From CAWUIO01 sp963922455 (GTDB taxonomy: Bacteria; Bacteroidota; Bacteroidia; Cytophagales; Microscillaceae), in contig CAWUIO010000022.1 of the NCBI GenBank assembly GCA_963922455.1, positions 1 to 64,000 of the forward strand: DNA of 64,000 bases, read 5' to 3'. Below the pieces are notes generated by a model, which had not been told where the DNA came from, ran no database searches, and saw only the letters and a list, made by a program, of their open reading frames with translations. Made by a program: the position numbers and the translations under genes. This document shows positions 25,352 to 33,440 of the stretch, piece by piece (position 1 is the first letter of the stretch; each line of letters begins with the position of its first letter).

Positions 25352-26608
25352 TTAGTTGAAAGGAAGGAAAATATCAAAGCGGCTTCCTTTGCCCGGTTCA
25401 CTATTGAGTGAAATTTGCCCCTTATGGGCATCAACCATCATTTTGACATAAGCCAAACCCAATCCAAAGCCCTTGACATCGTGTATATTTCCGGTAGGAA
25501 CTCGGTAGAATTTGTTAAAGATATACTTTTGTTTATCCTTACTCATACCAATTCCTTTATCTTGAACCGAAATCACCACGCCATTTTCGCGATTGTGGGT
25601 CTCTATGGTAATATCCGGAGTATCGGGCGAATACTTATTAGCATTATCTAATAAGTTGGAGATTACATTGGTAACGTGATTCACATCCGCTACAATCTCA
25701 TTTTTTACTGCGTGTAGATAACAACGTATTTGCCCGTTTCGGTTCTGTACTTGGAGGTCAATTGAGTGAATTGCCTTCTGGATGACATCATTTATGTTGG
25801 TCGGCTCTAATTTTAGACTAATATCACCTCTTTCCATTTTGGCAATTCGGAGTACTTGCTCTACCTGATCTTGTAGTTTAAGGTTTTCCTCATGGATCAT
25901 TTGAGAGTAGTGCACCACTTTTTCTGGATTGTTGGCTACTTTGTCTTTTTTGAGCATATTGCTGGCTAAGGAAACGGTTGAAATGGGAGTCTTCAACTCG
26001 TGGGTCATATTATTGATGAAATCACTGGTCATTTCCGAGATTTTCTTCTGTTTCCAAATGGTACGAATGGTCCAGGCAAAACACGCCATTACCAGTGAAA
26101 TCAAAATAAGGGAAGTAAGGAGCATCCAACCCATTTGGGTGATGACCAAGCTAAAGGTATTCGGAAAGGCAATGCGAAGCTCACCTCTCTGGGGCTTAAC
26201 CATTTGGTCTAAACTGAGCCCGTGAGCGTCTAAACTGGTTTTACAAGTAGCCATATAATCATCGTTCCTTTTGTCTACTAGATGAAAATCGAAGGCTATA
26301 TTTACTTGATAATATCTAAATTGGGTTTTGAGTAGGGTATCGATGCGTTCTTGGATGTGGTCTTGGATGGGAACCACCAACATTTCCCCTCGATTCTCAA
26401 TTAAGACTTCCGAAAGATGATTTTGAATAAGACTATCTTTACCCATCTGCTTTTCAATCCAAGAAGAAGCCATGGCAATCCGGTGTTTTAATTGAGATTG
26501 TCGCAATTGAGCGGCTTGCCAGATCCAGTTTAATTGAAAAGCCAATAGACCTAAGAGGGATAAGGCGGAAACGAATATAATCAGATTGATTTGTTTCTTT
26601 TTCATCAT
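25352..26608 (-). CDS. Sensor histidine kinase
   Basis: 418 residues. Two membrane spans (about 8-30 and 158-181) enclose a periplasmic sensor domain of some 125 residues with no family I recognise. The dimerisation/phospho-acceptor helix carries His203 in MTHELKTPIS. The ATPase domain shows the N box (VISNLLDNANKYS), the G1 box (VQDKGIGM) and the G2 box (VKGFGLGLAYVKMMV). No HAMP domain is apparent between the second span and the H box. It precedes the OmpR-type response regulator and is surely its partner kinase. The signal sensed is unknown. Confidence 0.95.
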   Translation of the reverse strand: MMKKKQINLIIFVSALSLLGLLAFQLNWIWQAAQLRQSQLKHRIAMASSWIEKQMGKDSLIQNHLSEVLIENRGEMLVVPIQDHIQERIDTLLKTQFRYYQVNIAFDFHLVDKRNDDYMATCKTSLDAHGLSLDQMVKPQRGELRIAFPNTFSLVITQMGWMLLTSLILISLVMACFAWTIRTIWKQKKISEMTSDFINNMTHELKTPISTVSLASNMLKKDKVANNPEKVVHYSQMIHEENLKLQDQVEQVLRIAKMERGDISLKLEPTNINDVIQKAIHSIDLQVQNRNGQIRCYLHAVKNEIVADVNHVTNVISNLLDNANKYSPDTPDITIETHNRENGVVISVQDKGIGMSKDKQKYIFNKFYRVPTGNIHDVKGFGLGLAYVKMMVDAHKGQISLNSEPGKGSRFDIFLPFN

Positions 26609-26783
26609 GGCAAAGGTAGGGGCCTGAGGTGAAATAGTATGGGCTTGTATTAGTTTTAACTCGACAGTAACATTTTAATTATGATATACCCAGATAAACG
26701 TAAAGCATAAGTGGCGGTTGTGTGCTTAGGCTATTAGTAAGTCCCGAGTAACAATCACTTTTGCATCACTAATTTTAGAAAAA

Positions 26784-27269
26784 ATGGAATACATTCAAAA
26801 TTATATGACAGGCAATGTCTGCTTTGGCTGTGGAACCGAAAATGCTGAGGGCTTACAGATCAAAAGCTTTTGGGAAGGGGAATCTTGCATTTGCGAATGG
26901 CAATCTGAAGAAAAATACCAAGGTTGGAAAAATATTATGAACGGTGGGATTATCGCTACCTTGATCGATTGCCACACGATGGGTACGGCTATGTCTCATG
27001 CCTATCGATTGGAAAACCGAGATTTGAAAAGTGATCCCTATTACGGCTACGCCACCGGGTCTATGGAAATTAAGTACCTCAAGCCTACTCCCAATGATCT
27101 TATCCGTTTGGAAGCTCAGGTTTTAGAGGTAAAAGGACGCAAGACTACACTGGCTTGCCAAGTGTATAGCGGAGATACCTTAACCGTAGAAGCTAAAGTC
27201 ATTGCTATTCGGGTGCTAGATAGCTCCCAAAACCAAGCGAGTAACCCCTTTGCCGAAGGCCAAGCGTAA
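26784..27269 (+). CDS. Hotdog-fold thioesterase, PaaI/THEM4-like
   Basis: 161 residues. N-terminal NVCFGCGTENAEGLQI (residues 11-26) is the hallmark of a THEM4/PaaI subgroup, and the long hotdog helix is NIMNGGIIATLIDCHTMGTAM (about 51-71), where Asp63 and the preceding GG are the usual active-site region. It likely hydrolyses acyl-CoA thioesters in the cytoplasm. The gene is 16 bp upstream of rsmG on the same strand and probably shares its transcript, with no functional link implied. A promoter-like ACTTTTGC precedes the start by about 20 bases. The exact acyl substrate cannot be read from the sequence. Confidence 0.82.
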   Translation: MEYIQNYMTGNVCFGCGTENAEGLQIKSFWEGESCICEWQSEEKYQGWKNIMNGGIIATLIDCHTMGTAMSHAYRLENRDLKSDPYYGYATGSMEIKYLKPTPNDLIRLEAQVLEVKGRKTTLACQVYSGDTLTVEAKVIAIRVLDSSQNQASNPFAEGQA

Positions 27270-27285
27270 TTTTTAGAGAAAGCTT

Positions 27286-27918
27286 ATGGATGTAGACATT
27301 ATTTACTCTTACTTTCCAAATGTTGACGAAAAGCAAAAGGAGCAATTTAGTCAGTTAGGGAAAGTATATGCCGATTGGAATCAAAAAATCAATGTAGTTT
27401 CCCGTAAGGATGTAGAACAGTTGTATCTAAGACATGTGCTGCACTCCTTGGGAATAGCCAAATTTATCACCTTTCAAGCAGGGACTAAGATACTAGACGG
27501 GGGAACCGGGGGAGGCTTTCCGGGCATTCCTTTGGCTATCTTATTTCCAGCCTGTGACTTTCACTTGGTGGATTCAATTGGTAAAAAGATTCGGGTGGTA
27601 CACGATGTAATCCACGAGTTAGGGATCTCTAATGCCCAAGCGGAGCAGATTCGGATGGAGGAGGTCAAGGGGCGTTATGATTTTGTAATTAGCCGGGCGG
27701 TGGCTCCCCTCCGAACCTTGATCCACTGGTCGCAAAGTAAATTGCTTAAAAAGAGCCAGCACGTATATCCCAACGGACTAGTATGTTTAAAGGGAGGAGA
27801 TTTAAGCGAAGAGATCAAAGAAACAGGCCGCAAAAACGTAGAGGTGGAGGAGCTCAAAGATTATTTTCAGGATTCGTTTTTTGATACCAAAAAGGTAGTA
27901 TACGTTCCTATGGGATAA
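27286..27918 (+). CDS. rsmG: 16S rRNA (guanine-527-N7)-methyltransferase RsmG
   Basis: 210 residues, normal length for RsmG/GidB. It methylates G527 of 16S rRNA in the 530 loop using S-adenosylmethionine. The glycine-rich binding loop is ILDGGTGGGFPGIPLAILFP, preceded by NVVSRKDVEQLYLRHVLHSL, which is the RsmG-specific N-terminal signature, and followed by HLVDSIGKKIRVV and the late motif FVISRAVAPL. Loss of this gene is known to give low-level streptomycin resistance in other bacteria. It follows the thioesterase gene closely and ends at a strong terminator. Confidence 0.95.
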   Translation: MDVDIIYSYFPNVDEKQKEQFSQLGKVYADWNQKINVVSRKDVEQLYLRHVLHSLGIAKFITFQAGTKILDGGTGGGFPGIPLAILFPACDFHLVDSIGKKIRVVHDVIHELGISNAQAEQIRMEEVKGRYDFVISRAVAPLRTLIHWSQSKLLKKSQHVYPNGLVCLKGGDLSEEIKETGRKNVEVEELKDYFQDSFFDTKKVVYVPMG

Positions 27919-27927
27919 GCGAAAAAA

Positions 27928-27957
27928 AAAGCGGAAGGAAACTCCTACCGCTTTTCT
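27928..27957. terminator. Bidirectional terminator between rsmG and the BlaR1-like gene
   Basis: AGCGGAAGGA and TCCTACCGCT pair over 10 bp with one mismatch around an AAC loop. An A run before and T run after let it serve both convergent transcripts. Confidence 0.85.
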
Positions 27958-27971
27958 CATATAAAGTATCG

Positions 27972-30167
27972 TTAATCTTCTAAATCCCAGGTGATGCTGA
28001 AGGAGTTTTTCCCTTTAGTTTCAAACCCTAATTTCTCCTTGAACAATTTCTGGTATTTGCTCCGATATTTTTCAGGAATCTCTCGGTCATTGACCCGGAT
28101 GGCCCCCTTGCTAACCTTGATGGAGTTGAGGTCCTCCTCAATTATGCCATCTTTTTGAAGTTCGGCTCCAATTTCTTGCATATTTCTTTTAAACTCCTCC
28201 TTGCGCAGGGCAATTTTCTGTTTGCGATCTTCTAATAAGATTTTTCTTTCTTCAGCGAGCTTTTTATTGTTTTCGGCCCTTTTCTGAATTTCCTTGGCTC
28301 TTTTTTGCAACTCCTTGGCTCGCTTTTCATGGATTTTGATGTCAATGCTGGTGTTTTCCAATTCCTCGGCCATTTCTTCAATTTTCTCGCCCCATTCTTT
28401 CATTTGGAGGCCAAAGTTGAGGCCGACATTCATACCAAAATTGGCCCAGCCGTTCCAGTCTTCATCTCCCAAGTGGATACGAAAACCATCCCCATCTTTC
28501 CAGTTAAAATTGACAAAACTATCTTCATCGGTATCATAGATATAAAAGTAGCCGGTACTATCCTCTCCTGGCCCTATAATAATCGTACCCTCATCATCAC
28601 TAATGTGGATATTGGGCATGGGGGGAATAGGCGGTATGGGAGGGATAGGAGGGATGGAGCCGATATGAATACCATCATTATCCCCAAAGTTGATTCGGAT
28701 GTCCAAATCTTCCATCTCCTCCAAGTCTAGGTCACGCTTGGGGACAGGATCGAGCTTAATACTAATTTCATTTTCTGTCCCGGGAGATAGCCGGATATTA
28801 TCATCTTCTACTTGAAAAGATTTATTGTACTGATCGTAATCTTCTTCAGCTATCAGTTCTCCATCTTCATAGATTTCCACATCGCCCCAAGGATCGGTGA
28901 TAATCATAAAGCGGCCAAAGCGTATGGTGTCCTCTTCGGTGACCAGGCTCAATTCGGCCAAATCATCTAAGTCCAGATCTACGGCATCGTTTTCATCGGT
29001 TTCTACAACAGGAGCGATCGCTACGTCCTCCACTTTTTTACTCTCCTCCGGACCAAAAAACTGAGATGACTGCTCTTCGCTTAGCACCAACTGACCGATT
29101 TGCTCTTTAATATAGTCGGCTCGGGCACTTATGGTAGCGACCCCTAAGCAAATCAAAAGAATGATGGCAGATAAGAACCCTTCGGAGAAAGTCGCGTTTT
29201 GATTCTTTTGTCTCACCAGTCGGCGTACCCGGTTGAGTAATCCCCCCCGTTGCCCGGCAAAACTCATAGCCGCTTGGGGGATATGGCTTATGCGAATTTC
29301 TTCCAAAGCCGCCAAGGTTTTTACCAAGGATACGTGATCACCGGTAATCGAGACGGCCAAATCATCGCAGCAATTTTCTCTTTCCTCATTGACCAAATTG
29401 GAGATCCACCACATAAACGGGTTAAAAAAGAGAAGAATCTCAATAATGGATTGGAGCATATGAACCAAATAATCGTGTCGCTTGATATGGGCGAGTTCGT
29501 GGGCGAGTATGCTTTCTACTTGACTAGAACTAAGACCAATTACCGCCCCTAGTGGAATTAAAATTACTGGTTTTAAGTAGCCAATCACCATTGGCACCTG
29601 CACCATAGAAGATTCCAAGAGTCGAATCGAGTGGCGAATTCCCATTTTCTCTCCGATTTGCTCAAGAGCGTCTTGCCAATCTTGACTGGCTGGTCGGGTA
29701 CGATAAAACTTCAGCCTTTGTAAATAGACATAGCCCCCTAAGAAGCGTAAGGCAAGGACACTTACCCCGATCAACCACAGGCTTACCAAAAAAGGAATAT
29801 GTTGATGGAAATATTGCTGCGTGTAGTTCCAATAAGGCTCCCACCAAGAATACGAAGTGGGTTGCTCCATAAATTGGCTGGCCGTTTCTACGGCTGGTAA
29901 AAGCCAAACCGTATGCACGCCTTCGCTTGGAGAATTTCCCGAAGCATGGACGAAGTAATTGACAAAGGTCAAGACACAAGCCAAGAGGAGCAAAAAATGG
30001 CAGCTAATGGCCACGAAATAACGCAACTCAGATGAGTTACGACGCAAAATGTACATAAAAACAGCAAGAAGCAGGGCCAATATTCCCCCTTGCCAAACGG
30101 AGTGGAGCAGTGTCCAGCCTACCGACTCCATCATATGGTTATCTAGAAGGTATTGTATAAAATTCAT
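27972..30167 (-). CDS. BlaR1-type M56 metallopeptidase sensor with long C-terminal extension
   Basis: 731 residues. The N-terminal membrane domain has spans near 25-43, 52-72 and 125-148, then the M56 zinc site His223-Glu224-x2-His227 (LAHELAHIKRHDYL) with Glu262 in NEERENCCDDL as the likely third ligand, and another span near 310-330. M56 sensors cleave their partner repressor on induction. The extracytoplasmic part here is not a penicillin-binding domain. It is acidic and beta-rich, with a repeated Ile-Pro-Pro stretch (PPIPPIPPIPPMP, about 500-512) and a Lys/Glu-rich coiled coil (about 590-660, with repeated KRAKE/RAKEIQKRAE). Its start overlaps the repressor gene by 4 bp. The inducing signal is unknown. 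Confidence 0.88.
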   Translation of the reverse strand: MNFIQYLLDNHMMESVGWTLLHSVWQGGILALLLAVFMYILRRNSSELRYFVAISCHFLLLLACVLTFVNYFVHASGNSPSEGVHTVWLLPAVETASQFMEQPTSYSWWEPYWNYTQQYFHQHIPFLVSLWLIGVSVLALRFLGGYVYLQRLKFYRTRPASQDWQDALEQIGEKMGIRHSIRLLESSMVQVPMVIGYLKPVILIPLGAVIGLSSSQVESILAHELAHIKRHDYLVHMLQSIIEILLFFNPFMWWISNLVNEERENCCDDLAVSITGDHVSLVKTLAALEEIRISHIPQAAMSFAGQRGGLLNRVRRLVRQKNQNATFSEGFLSAIILLICLGVATISARADYIKEQIGQLVLSEEQSSQFFGPEESKKVEDVAIAPVVETDENDAVDLDLDDLAELSLVTEEDTIRFGRFMIITDPWGDVEIYEDGELIAEEDYDQYNKSFQVEDDNIRLSPGTENEISIKLDPVPKRDLDLEEMEDLDIRINFGDNDGIHIGSIPPIPPIPPIPPMPNIHISDDEGTIIIGPGEDSTGYFYIYDTDEDSFVNFNWKDGDGFRIHLGDEDWNGWANFGMNVGLNFGLQMKEWGEKIEEMAEELENTSIDIKIHEKRAKELQKRAKEIQKRAENNKKLAEERKILLEDRKQKIALRKEEFKRNMQEIGAELQKDGIIEEDLNSIKVSKGAIRVNDREIPEKYRSKYQKLFKEKLGFETKGKNSFSITWDLED

Positions 30168-30571
30168 GCTTGCCCTCCTTTCTCCATTTCGTCAATAAGC
30201 TTTTTGATTTCAGCCAGGTCTTCCTTGCTGGTTTTTTTGTTACCCAGGGCCTGCATGACCAATTTGGTAGCAGAACCTCCAAAAGCAGTGTCCACTAGAC
30301 GGTTTAGGAGTTTTTTCTGAGTTGCTTCTTGGCTTACAGCGGCTTGGTAAATGTGCTTCCGCCCCGCAGATTCCCGGCTTAACATCCGGTTTTGGTACAT
30401 CAACTGCATCATTTTTAAGGTCGTGGTCAAGCCCACTTCCTTTTGCGCCAGAGATTCCCTCTTTTGGTTGAGCAGGCCGTTCACCTCCTGTACGGTGGCC
30501 GGGCCTACTTCCCAAAGGATGCGAAGGATCTCAAGTTCGGCATCGGTAGGTTTTTCTTTAATCTTTTTCAT
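30164..30571 (-). CDS. BlaI/MecI/CopY family transcriptional repressor
   Basis: 135 residues. Winged-helix DNA-binding domain (about 6-75): TDAELEILRILWEVGPATVQEVNGLLN and the recognition part GLTTTLKMMQLMYQNRMLSRESAGRKHIYQA. The C-terminal dimerisation helix holds LLNRLVDTAFGGSATKLVMQAL. Family members dimerise on dyad operators and are inactivated by an M56 protease, which is encoded directly downstream with a 4-bp overlap. Upstream are three near-identical dyads (30602-30673), so it probably represses its own operon. Target genes elsewhere are not visible. Confidence 0.93.
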   Translation of the reverse strand: MKKIKEKPTDAELEILRILWEVGPATVQEVNGLLNQKRESLAQKEVGLTTTLKMMQLMYQNRMLSRESAGRKHIYQAAVSQEATQKKLLNRLVDTAFGGSATKLVMQALGNKKTSKEDLAEIKKLIDEMEKGGQA

Positions 30572-30601
30572 GAGGGTTATATGACTTGGAAATCTTTATA
30601 C

Positions 30602-30617
30602 TACGATAGTTTTCGTA
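30602..30617. promoter_or_regulatory. BlaI-type operator dyad 1
   Basis: TACGA-N6-TCGTA with spacer TAGTTT. It is centred about 38 bp upstream of the repressor start codon. First of three sites with identical half-sites. Confidence 0.8.
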
Positions 30618-30628
30618 TTGCAATTATA

Positions 30629-30644
30629 TACGAAGTGTTTCGTA
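30629..30644. promoter_or_regulatory. BlaI-type operator dyad 2
   Basis: TACGA-N6-TCGTA with spacer AGTGTT; centre 27 bp from that of dyad 1, so on about the same helical phase to within a partial turn. Confidence 0.8.
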
Positions 30645-30657
30645 ATTACAAATTATC

Positions 30658-30673
30658 TACGAAAAAAATCGTA
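30658..30673. promoter_or_regulatory. BlaI-type operator dyad 3
   Basis: TACGA-N6-TCGTA with an A6 spacer; centre 29 bp from dyad 2. The identical half-sites and unrelated spacers across the three sites are what a dimeric repressor would select. Confidence 0.8.
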
Positions 30674-30730
30674 ATAAAAGCTAGATCAAGCAGGGTCGTA
30701 GAGGGTAAATGCTTGAAAATTAAGGGTTTT

Positions 30731-30863
30731 GGGGCTTCCCTGGGCTAGGATGATCCTGCCAGCGCAGGTCGGGCCGTTGGGCAAGCCTCGAGCGGGCTTG
30801 CCCGCAAACCAGCGAAGGTTTTGGGCCACTCCTTTTAAGGAAGAAGCGTCAATCCCTAAGCCA
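30731..30863 (-). repeat. 133-bp structured intergenic element, divergent copy (R7)
   Basis: Left end GGGGCTTCC and right end CCCTAAGCC keep the GGCTT:AAGCC closing pair, but the interior differs from both subfamilies. The inner stem (CCTGGGCT with AGCGCAGG) has one mismatch. A small hairpin TCCT-TTTA-AGGA (30828-30840 region) sits where subfamily B has its tip hairpin. It lies in the 420-bp divergent gap between the repressor and kynurenine monooxygenase genes. Confidence 0.75.
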
Positions 30864-30990
30864 AATTCATTTATGCCTCTAAAAAAAGGCGCTCAAAGCT
30901 TTTAATCAGGCATTCCTAAACCTATTTTGACTAATTTAGGTTCTGTAGTACATATTCTTGTACCAAACCATGGCATTTTAATCAGATTTT

Positions 30991-32343
30991 ATGCCCAAGC
31001 CGAATCAAATCATCATCGTGGGGGCGGGACTAACCGGTACCTTACTGGCAATCTATCTGGGAAAGATGGGATATTCGGTGGACGTTTACGAAAAACGCCC
31101 CGACCTGCGTAGCAGTCCGGAAGAAAAAGGTCGTTCCATCAATTTAGCCTTGTCCAGCCGTGGTATCCGGGCTTTAGAAGCCGTTGGGATTTCTCAAAGC
31201 ATATTAGGCGAAGCCGTGCCCATGCGGGGCCGTATGTTGCACGACACCCAGTCCCAAGAAAAATTTGTCCCATACGGAAAAGACGACTCCGAATACATTA
31301 ACTCCGTATCGCGAAATGGCTTGAACCGCAACTTGTTAGACTTGGCCGAATCCATCCCTGGAGTGCGCTTTTTCTTCGAGCAGCAATGCTTAGATTATCA
31401 CTTAGACGAAAAAGCTATTTCTTTTCGGGATACAAGCCAAGATCAAGTTTATAAGCGGGAGGCCCAACTGGTTTTAGCTGCCGATGGCGCCGGGTCTGTA
31501 ATTCGTCAAGGGCTGGAAGCTAAACGGCAAAATCGCTGCTCTACCGAGTTTCTCTCCTATGGGTATAAAGAGTTGACTATTCCATCCCTGGCCAAGGGAG
31601 GCTTTCAATTAGAGCCCCATGCTCTCCATATTTGGCCCCGTGGGGCTTACATGTTGATTGCCCTGCCCAATGCTGAAGGCAGTTTTACCTGTACTTTGTT
31701 CCTAGCCAACCACGGAAACCCCAGTTTTGAGGGATTAAACGAGGAAGCCAAGATTCTCCCCTTTTTTGAGGAAAACTTTCCCGATGCGCTCCGCCTGATG
31801 CCTGATCTCTTGGAAGAGTTTCAAAGCAATCCTATTGGTCTATTGGGTACAGTTTGGTGCTATCCTTGGGCCTATGAAGATCAAGTTTTATTAATAGGAG
31901 ATGCGGCCCATGCCATTGTTCCCTTCTACGGGCAAGGCATGAATGCTTCCTTTGAAGACTGTTACTGGTTGGCTCAGTACATACGCGACTACCAGGGAAA
32001 TTGGGGGGAGATTCTACCCGCCTACCAGCGTTTTCGTAAAAAAGATACCGATGCCATAGCCCAGCTAGCCATTGAGAATTTTTATGAGATGCGCGATGGC
32101 GTTGCCGAACCAGCTTTCTTGATGAAACGGCAGTTGGAATTCCAATTGGAAAATAAGTATGCCGATTACCACTCCAAATATTCCTTGGTAACCTTTCATC
32201 CTGAAGTACCTTACTCGGTGGCCCATAGCCGGGGAAACCAACAGAACAAAATTTTATTGGATATCTGTCGGAAAGGCGGTGACATGGACAAAATCAACGT
32301 TGATGCGGTCTATCAACAATTGAAAAAAGAAGTGGGGTTTTAG
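30991..32343 (+). CDS. kmo: Kynurenine 3-monooxygenase
   Basis: 450 residues, usual length. It hydroxylates L-kynurenine to 3-hydroxykynurenine with FAD, NADPH and O2, a step of tryptophan breakdown and of NAD synthesis from tryptophan. The FAD-binding IIVGAGLTGTLLA (Gly11, Gly13, Gly16) opens the protein, followed by the family-typical VYEKRPDLRSSPEEKGRSINLALSSRG in pieces, and the second FAD motif LLIGDAAHAIVPFYGQGMNASFEDC (about 305-330). No C-terminal membrane anchor is seen, unlike the eukaryotic enzyme. No kynureninase or tryptophan dioxygenase gene is nearby, so the rest of the pathway would be elsewhere. Monocistronic. Confidence 0.93.
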   Translation: MPKPNQIIIVGAGLTGTLLAIYLGKMGYSVDVYEKRPDLRSSPEEKGRSINLALSSRGIRALEAVGISQSILGEAVPMRGRMLHDTQSQEKFVPYGKDDSEYINSVSRNGLNRNLLDLAESIPGVRFFFEQQCLDYHLDEKAISFRDTSQDQVYKREAQLVLAADGAGSVIRQGLEAKRQNRCSTEFLSYGYKELTIPSLAKGGFQLEPHALHIWPRGAYMLIALPNAEGSFTCTLFLANHGNPSFEGLNEEAKILPFFEENFPDALRLMPDLLEEFQSNPIGLLGTVWCYPWAYEDQVLLIGDAAHAIVPFYGQGMNASFEDCYWLAQYIRDYQGNWGEILPAYQRFRKKDTDAIAQLAIENFYEMRDGVAEPAFLMKRQLEFQLENKYADYHSKYSLVTFHPEVPYSVAHSRGNQQNKILLDICRKGGDMDKINVDAVYQQLKKEVGF

Positions 32344-32379
32344 GCTTTGACAAGAGGTCCAGCATCCCGGCTCCCAAGT

Positions 32380-32511
32380 GGCTTAGGGATAGGCGCCCGC
32401 TAGGGCCGAGACCGCCGCTGGTTGGCGCGTGAGCCGGCTCGGCAGCCTAGCCCGACCGGCCCGGAGAGCGATGGGGCAATTTGCCTCTAACTTTCTAGGC
32501 CGGGAAGCCCC
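32380..32511 (+). repeat. 132-bp structured intergenic element, subfamily B (R8)
   Basis: Begins GGCTTAGGGATAGGCG and ends GGGAAGCCCC (GGCTT:AAGCC closing pair). Carries the subfamily B hairpins: CCC-GCTA-GGG, then GCCGAG pairing with CTCGGC, and the internal stem CCGGCC with GGCCGG. Confidence 0.9.
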
Positions 32512-32632
32512 TGATACACGTATGGAATTAGAAAATCCCCATATTGCTCAAAAATATGGAAGCGGAAAGTCCTAAGGCCTTTTTATAAAACGACGTTAAC
32601 CCTTTTTTAACATCCCATTCTTAAGGGCCTAT

Positions 32633-32640
32633 TAACTTTG
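32633..32640 (+). promoter_or_regulatory. Promoter -7 element for the TlpA-like gene
   Basis: TAACTTTG matches the TAnnTTTG consensus exactly and lies 45 bp before the start codon at 32685. A convincing TTG at -33 is not present, so only the -7 part is claimed. Confidence 0.4.
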
Positions 32641-32684
32641 TAGAGATTCTTGCTGTTGGAAAGTAAGATATAATCGGGTTAATC

Positions 32685-33299
32685 ATGCAAAAAGATAAGA
32701 AAAAAAGCTGGGGTCGTGAGTTGGGAGAATGGCTGTTCATTTTAGGGCTGATGGCTACTTTATGGACGACTGGTATGATCCCGCGTATCCAAGGATGGAT
32801 TTTATCTACGGGGATTTACAAACCCCAACTGGCCTTGCCCGAAGCTGAGCAAACCCAAGCAAGTTACCGATGGGATTTGGTAGATATGAATGGCCATGTT
32901 TTTAGTCTAGAGGAGTCTAAAGGAGAGGTGCTTTTTATTAATTTTTGGGCTACTTGGTGCCCACCCTGTATTGCCGAAATGCCTGAAATCCAGGCTTTAT
33001 ATAAAGATATTTCAAGCAAAGAGCCCCACGTTCGCTTCCTGCTGGTTAGTATGGATGAGGACCCGCGAAAAGTGCAAAATTTTTTGAAGAGAAAAGGCTA
33101 TGACCTGCCGGTTTACTTCCCTAATTCAAGCATTCCTTTTGTGTATCGACATAATTCGATACCTCGGACTTTTTTAGTCAATACCCAGGGCAAAGTGGTG
33201 GGCCGTCATGTGGGCATAGCCAGCTACAATACCCAAGCTTTCAAAAGCTATCTGAATGAATTGGCCCGGGCGGCCCCTTCTATAAGCTCCCAACCCTGA
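32685..33299 (+). CDS. TlpA-like membrane-anchored thioredoxin
   Basis: 204 residues. An N-terminal anchor (about 14-33) places the thioredoxin domain (about 60-195) in the periplasm. The redox pair is Cys92-Pro-Pro-Cys95 in FWATWCPPCIAEMP, with the cis-proline loop SIPRTFLVN further on. The family reduces disulfides of exported proteins, often for cytochrome c maturation, but no ccm or cytochrome gene is nearby. LLVSMDEDPRKVQNFLKRKGYDLPVYFP is the usual middle insertion of TlpA/ResA proteins. Monocistronic. The specific client is unknown. Confidence 0.9.
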   Translation: MQKDKKKSWGRELGEWLFILGLMATLWTTGMIPRIQGWILSTGIYKPQLALPEAEQTQASYRWDLVDMNGHVFSLEESKGEVLFINFWATWCPPCIAEMPEIQALYKDISSKEPHVRFLLVSMDEDPRKVQNFLKRKGYDLPVYFPNSSIPFVYRHNSIPRTFLVNTQGKVVGRHVGIASYNTQAFKSYLNELARAAPSISSQP

Positions 33300-33440
33300 T
33301 TAACGAGGACAAGAGAGAACTATTTCAAAATTTTCAAAGTTTTTTTCTAAAGAACTTATTGGTATATTCTAATATGAAAAGGTTTTCATATCCCGGACCT
33401 GAGTTAGTAGTTTTGGGAATGGGCATAATTTAAGAGTACT

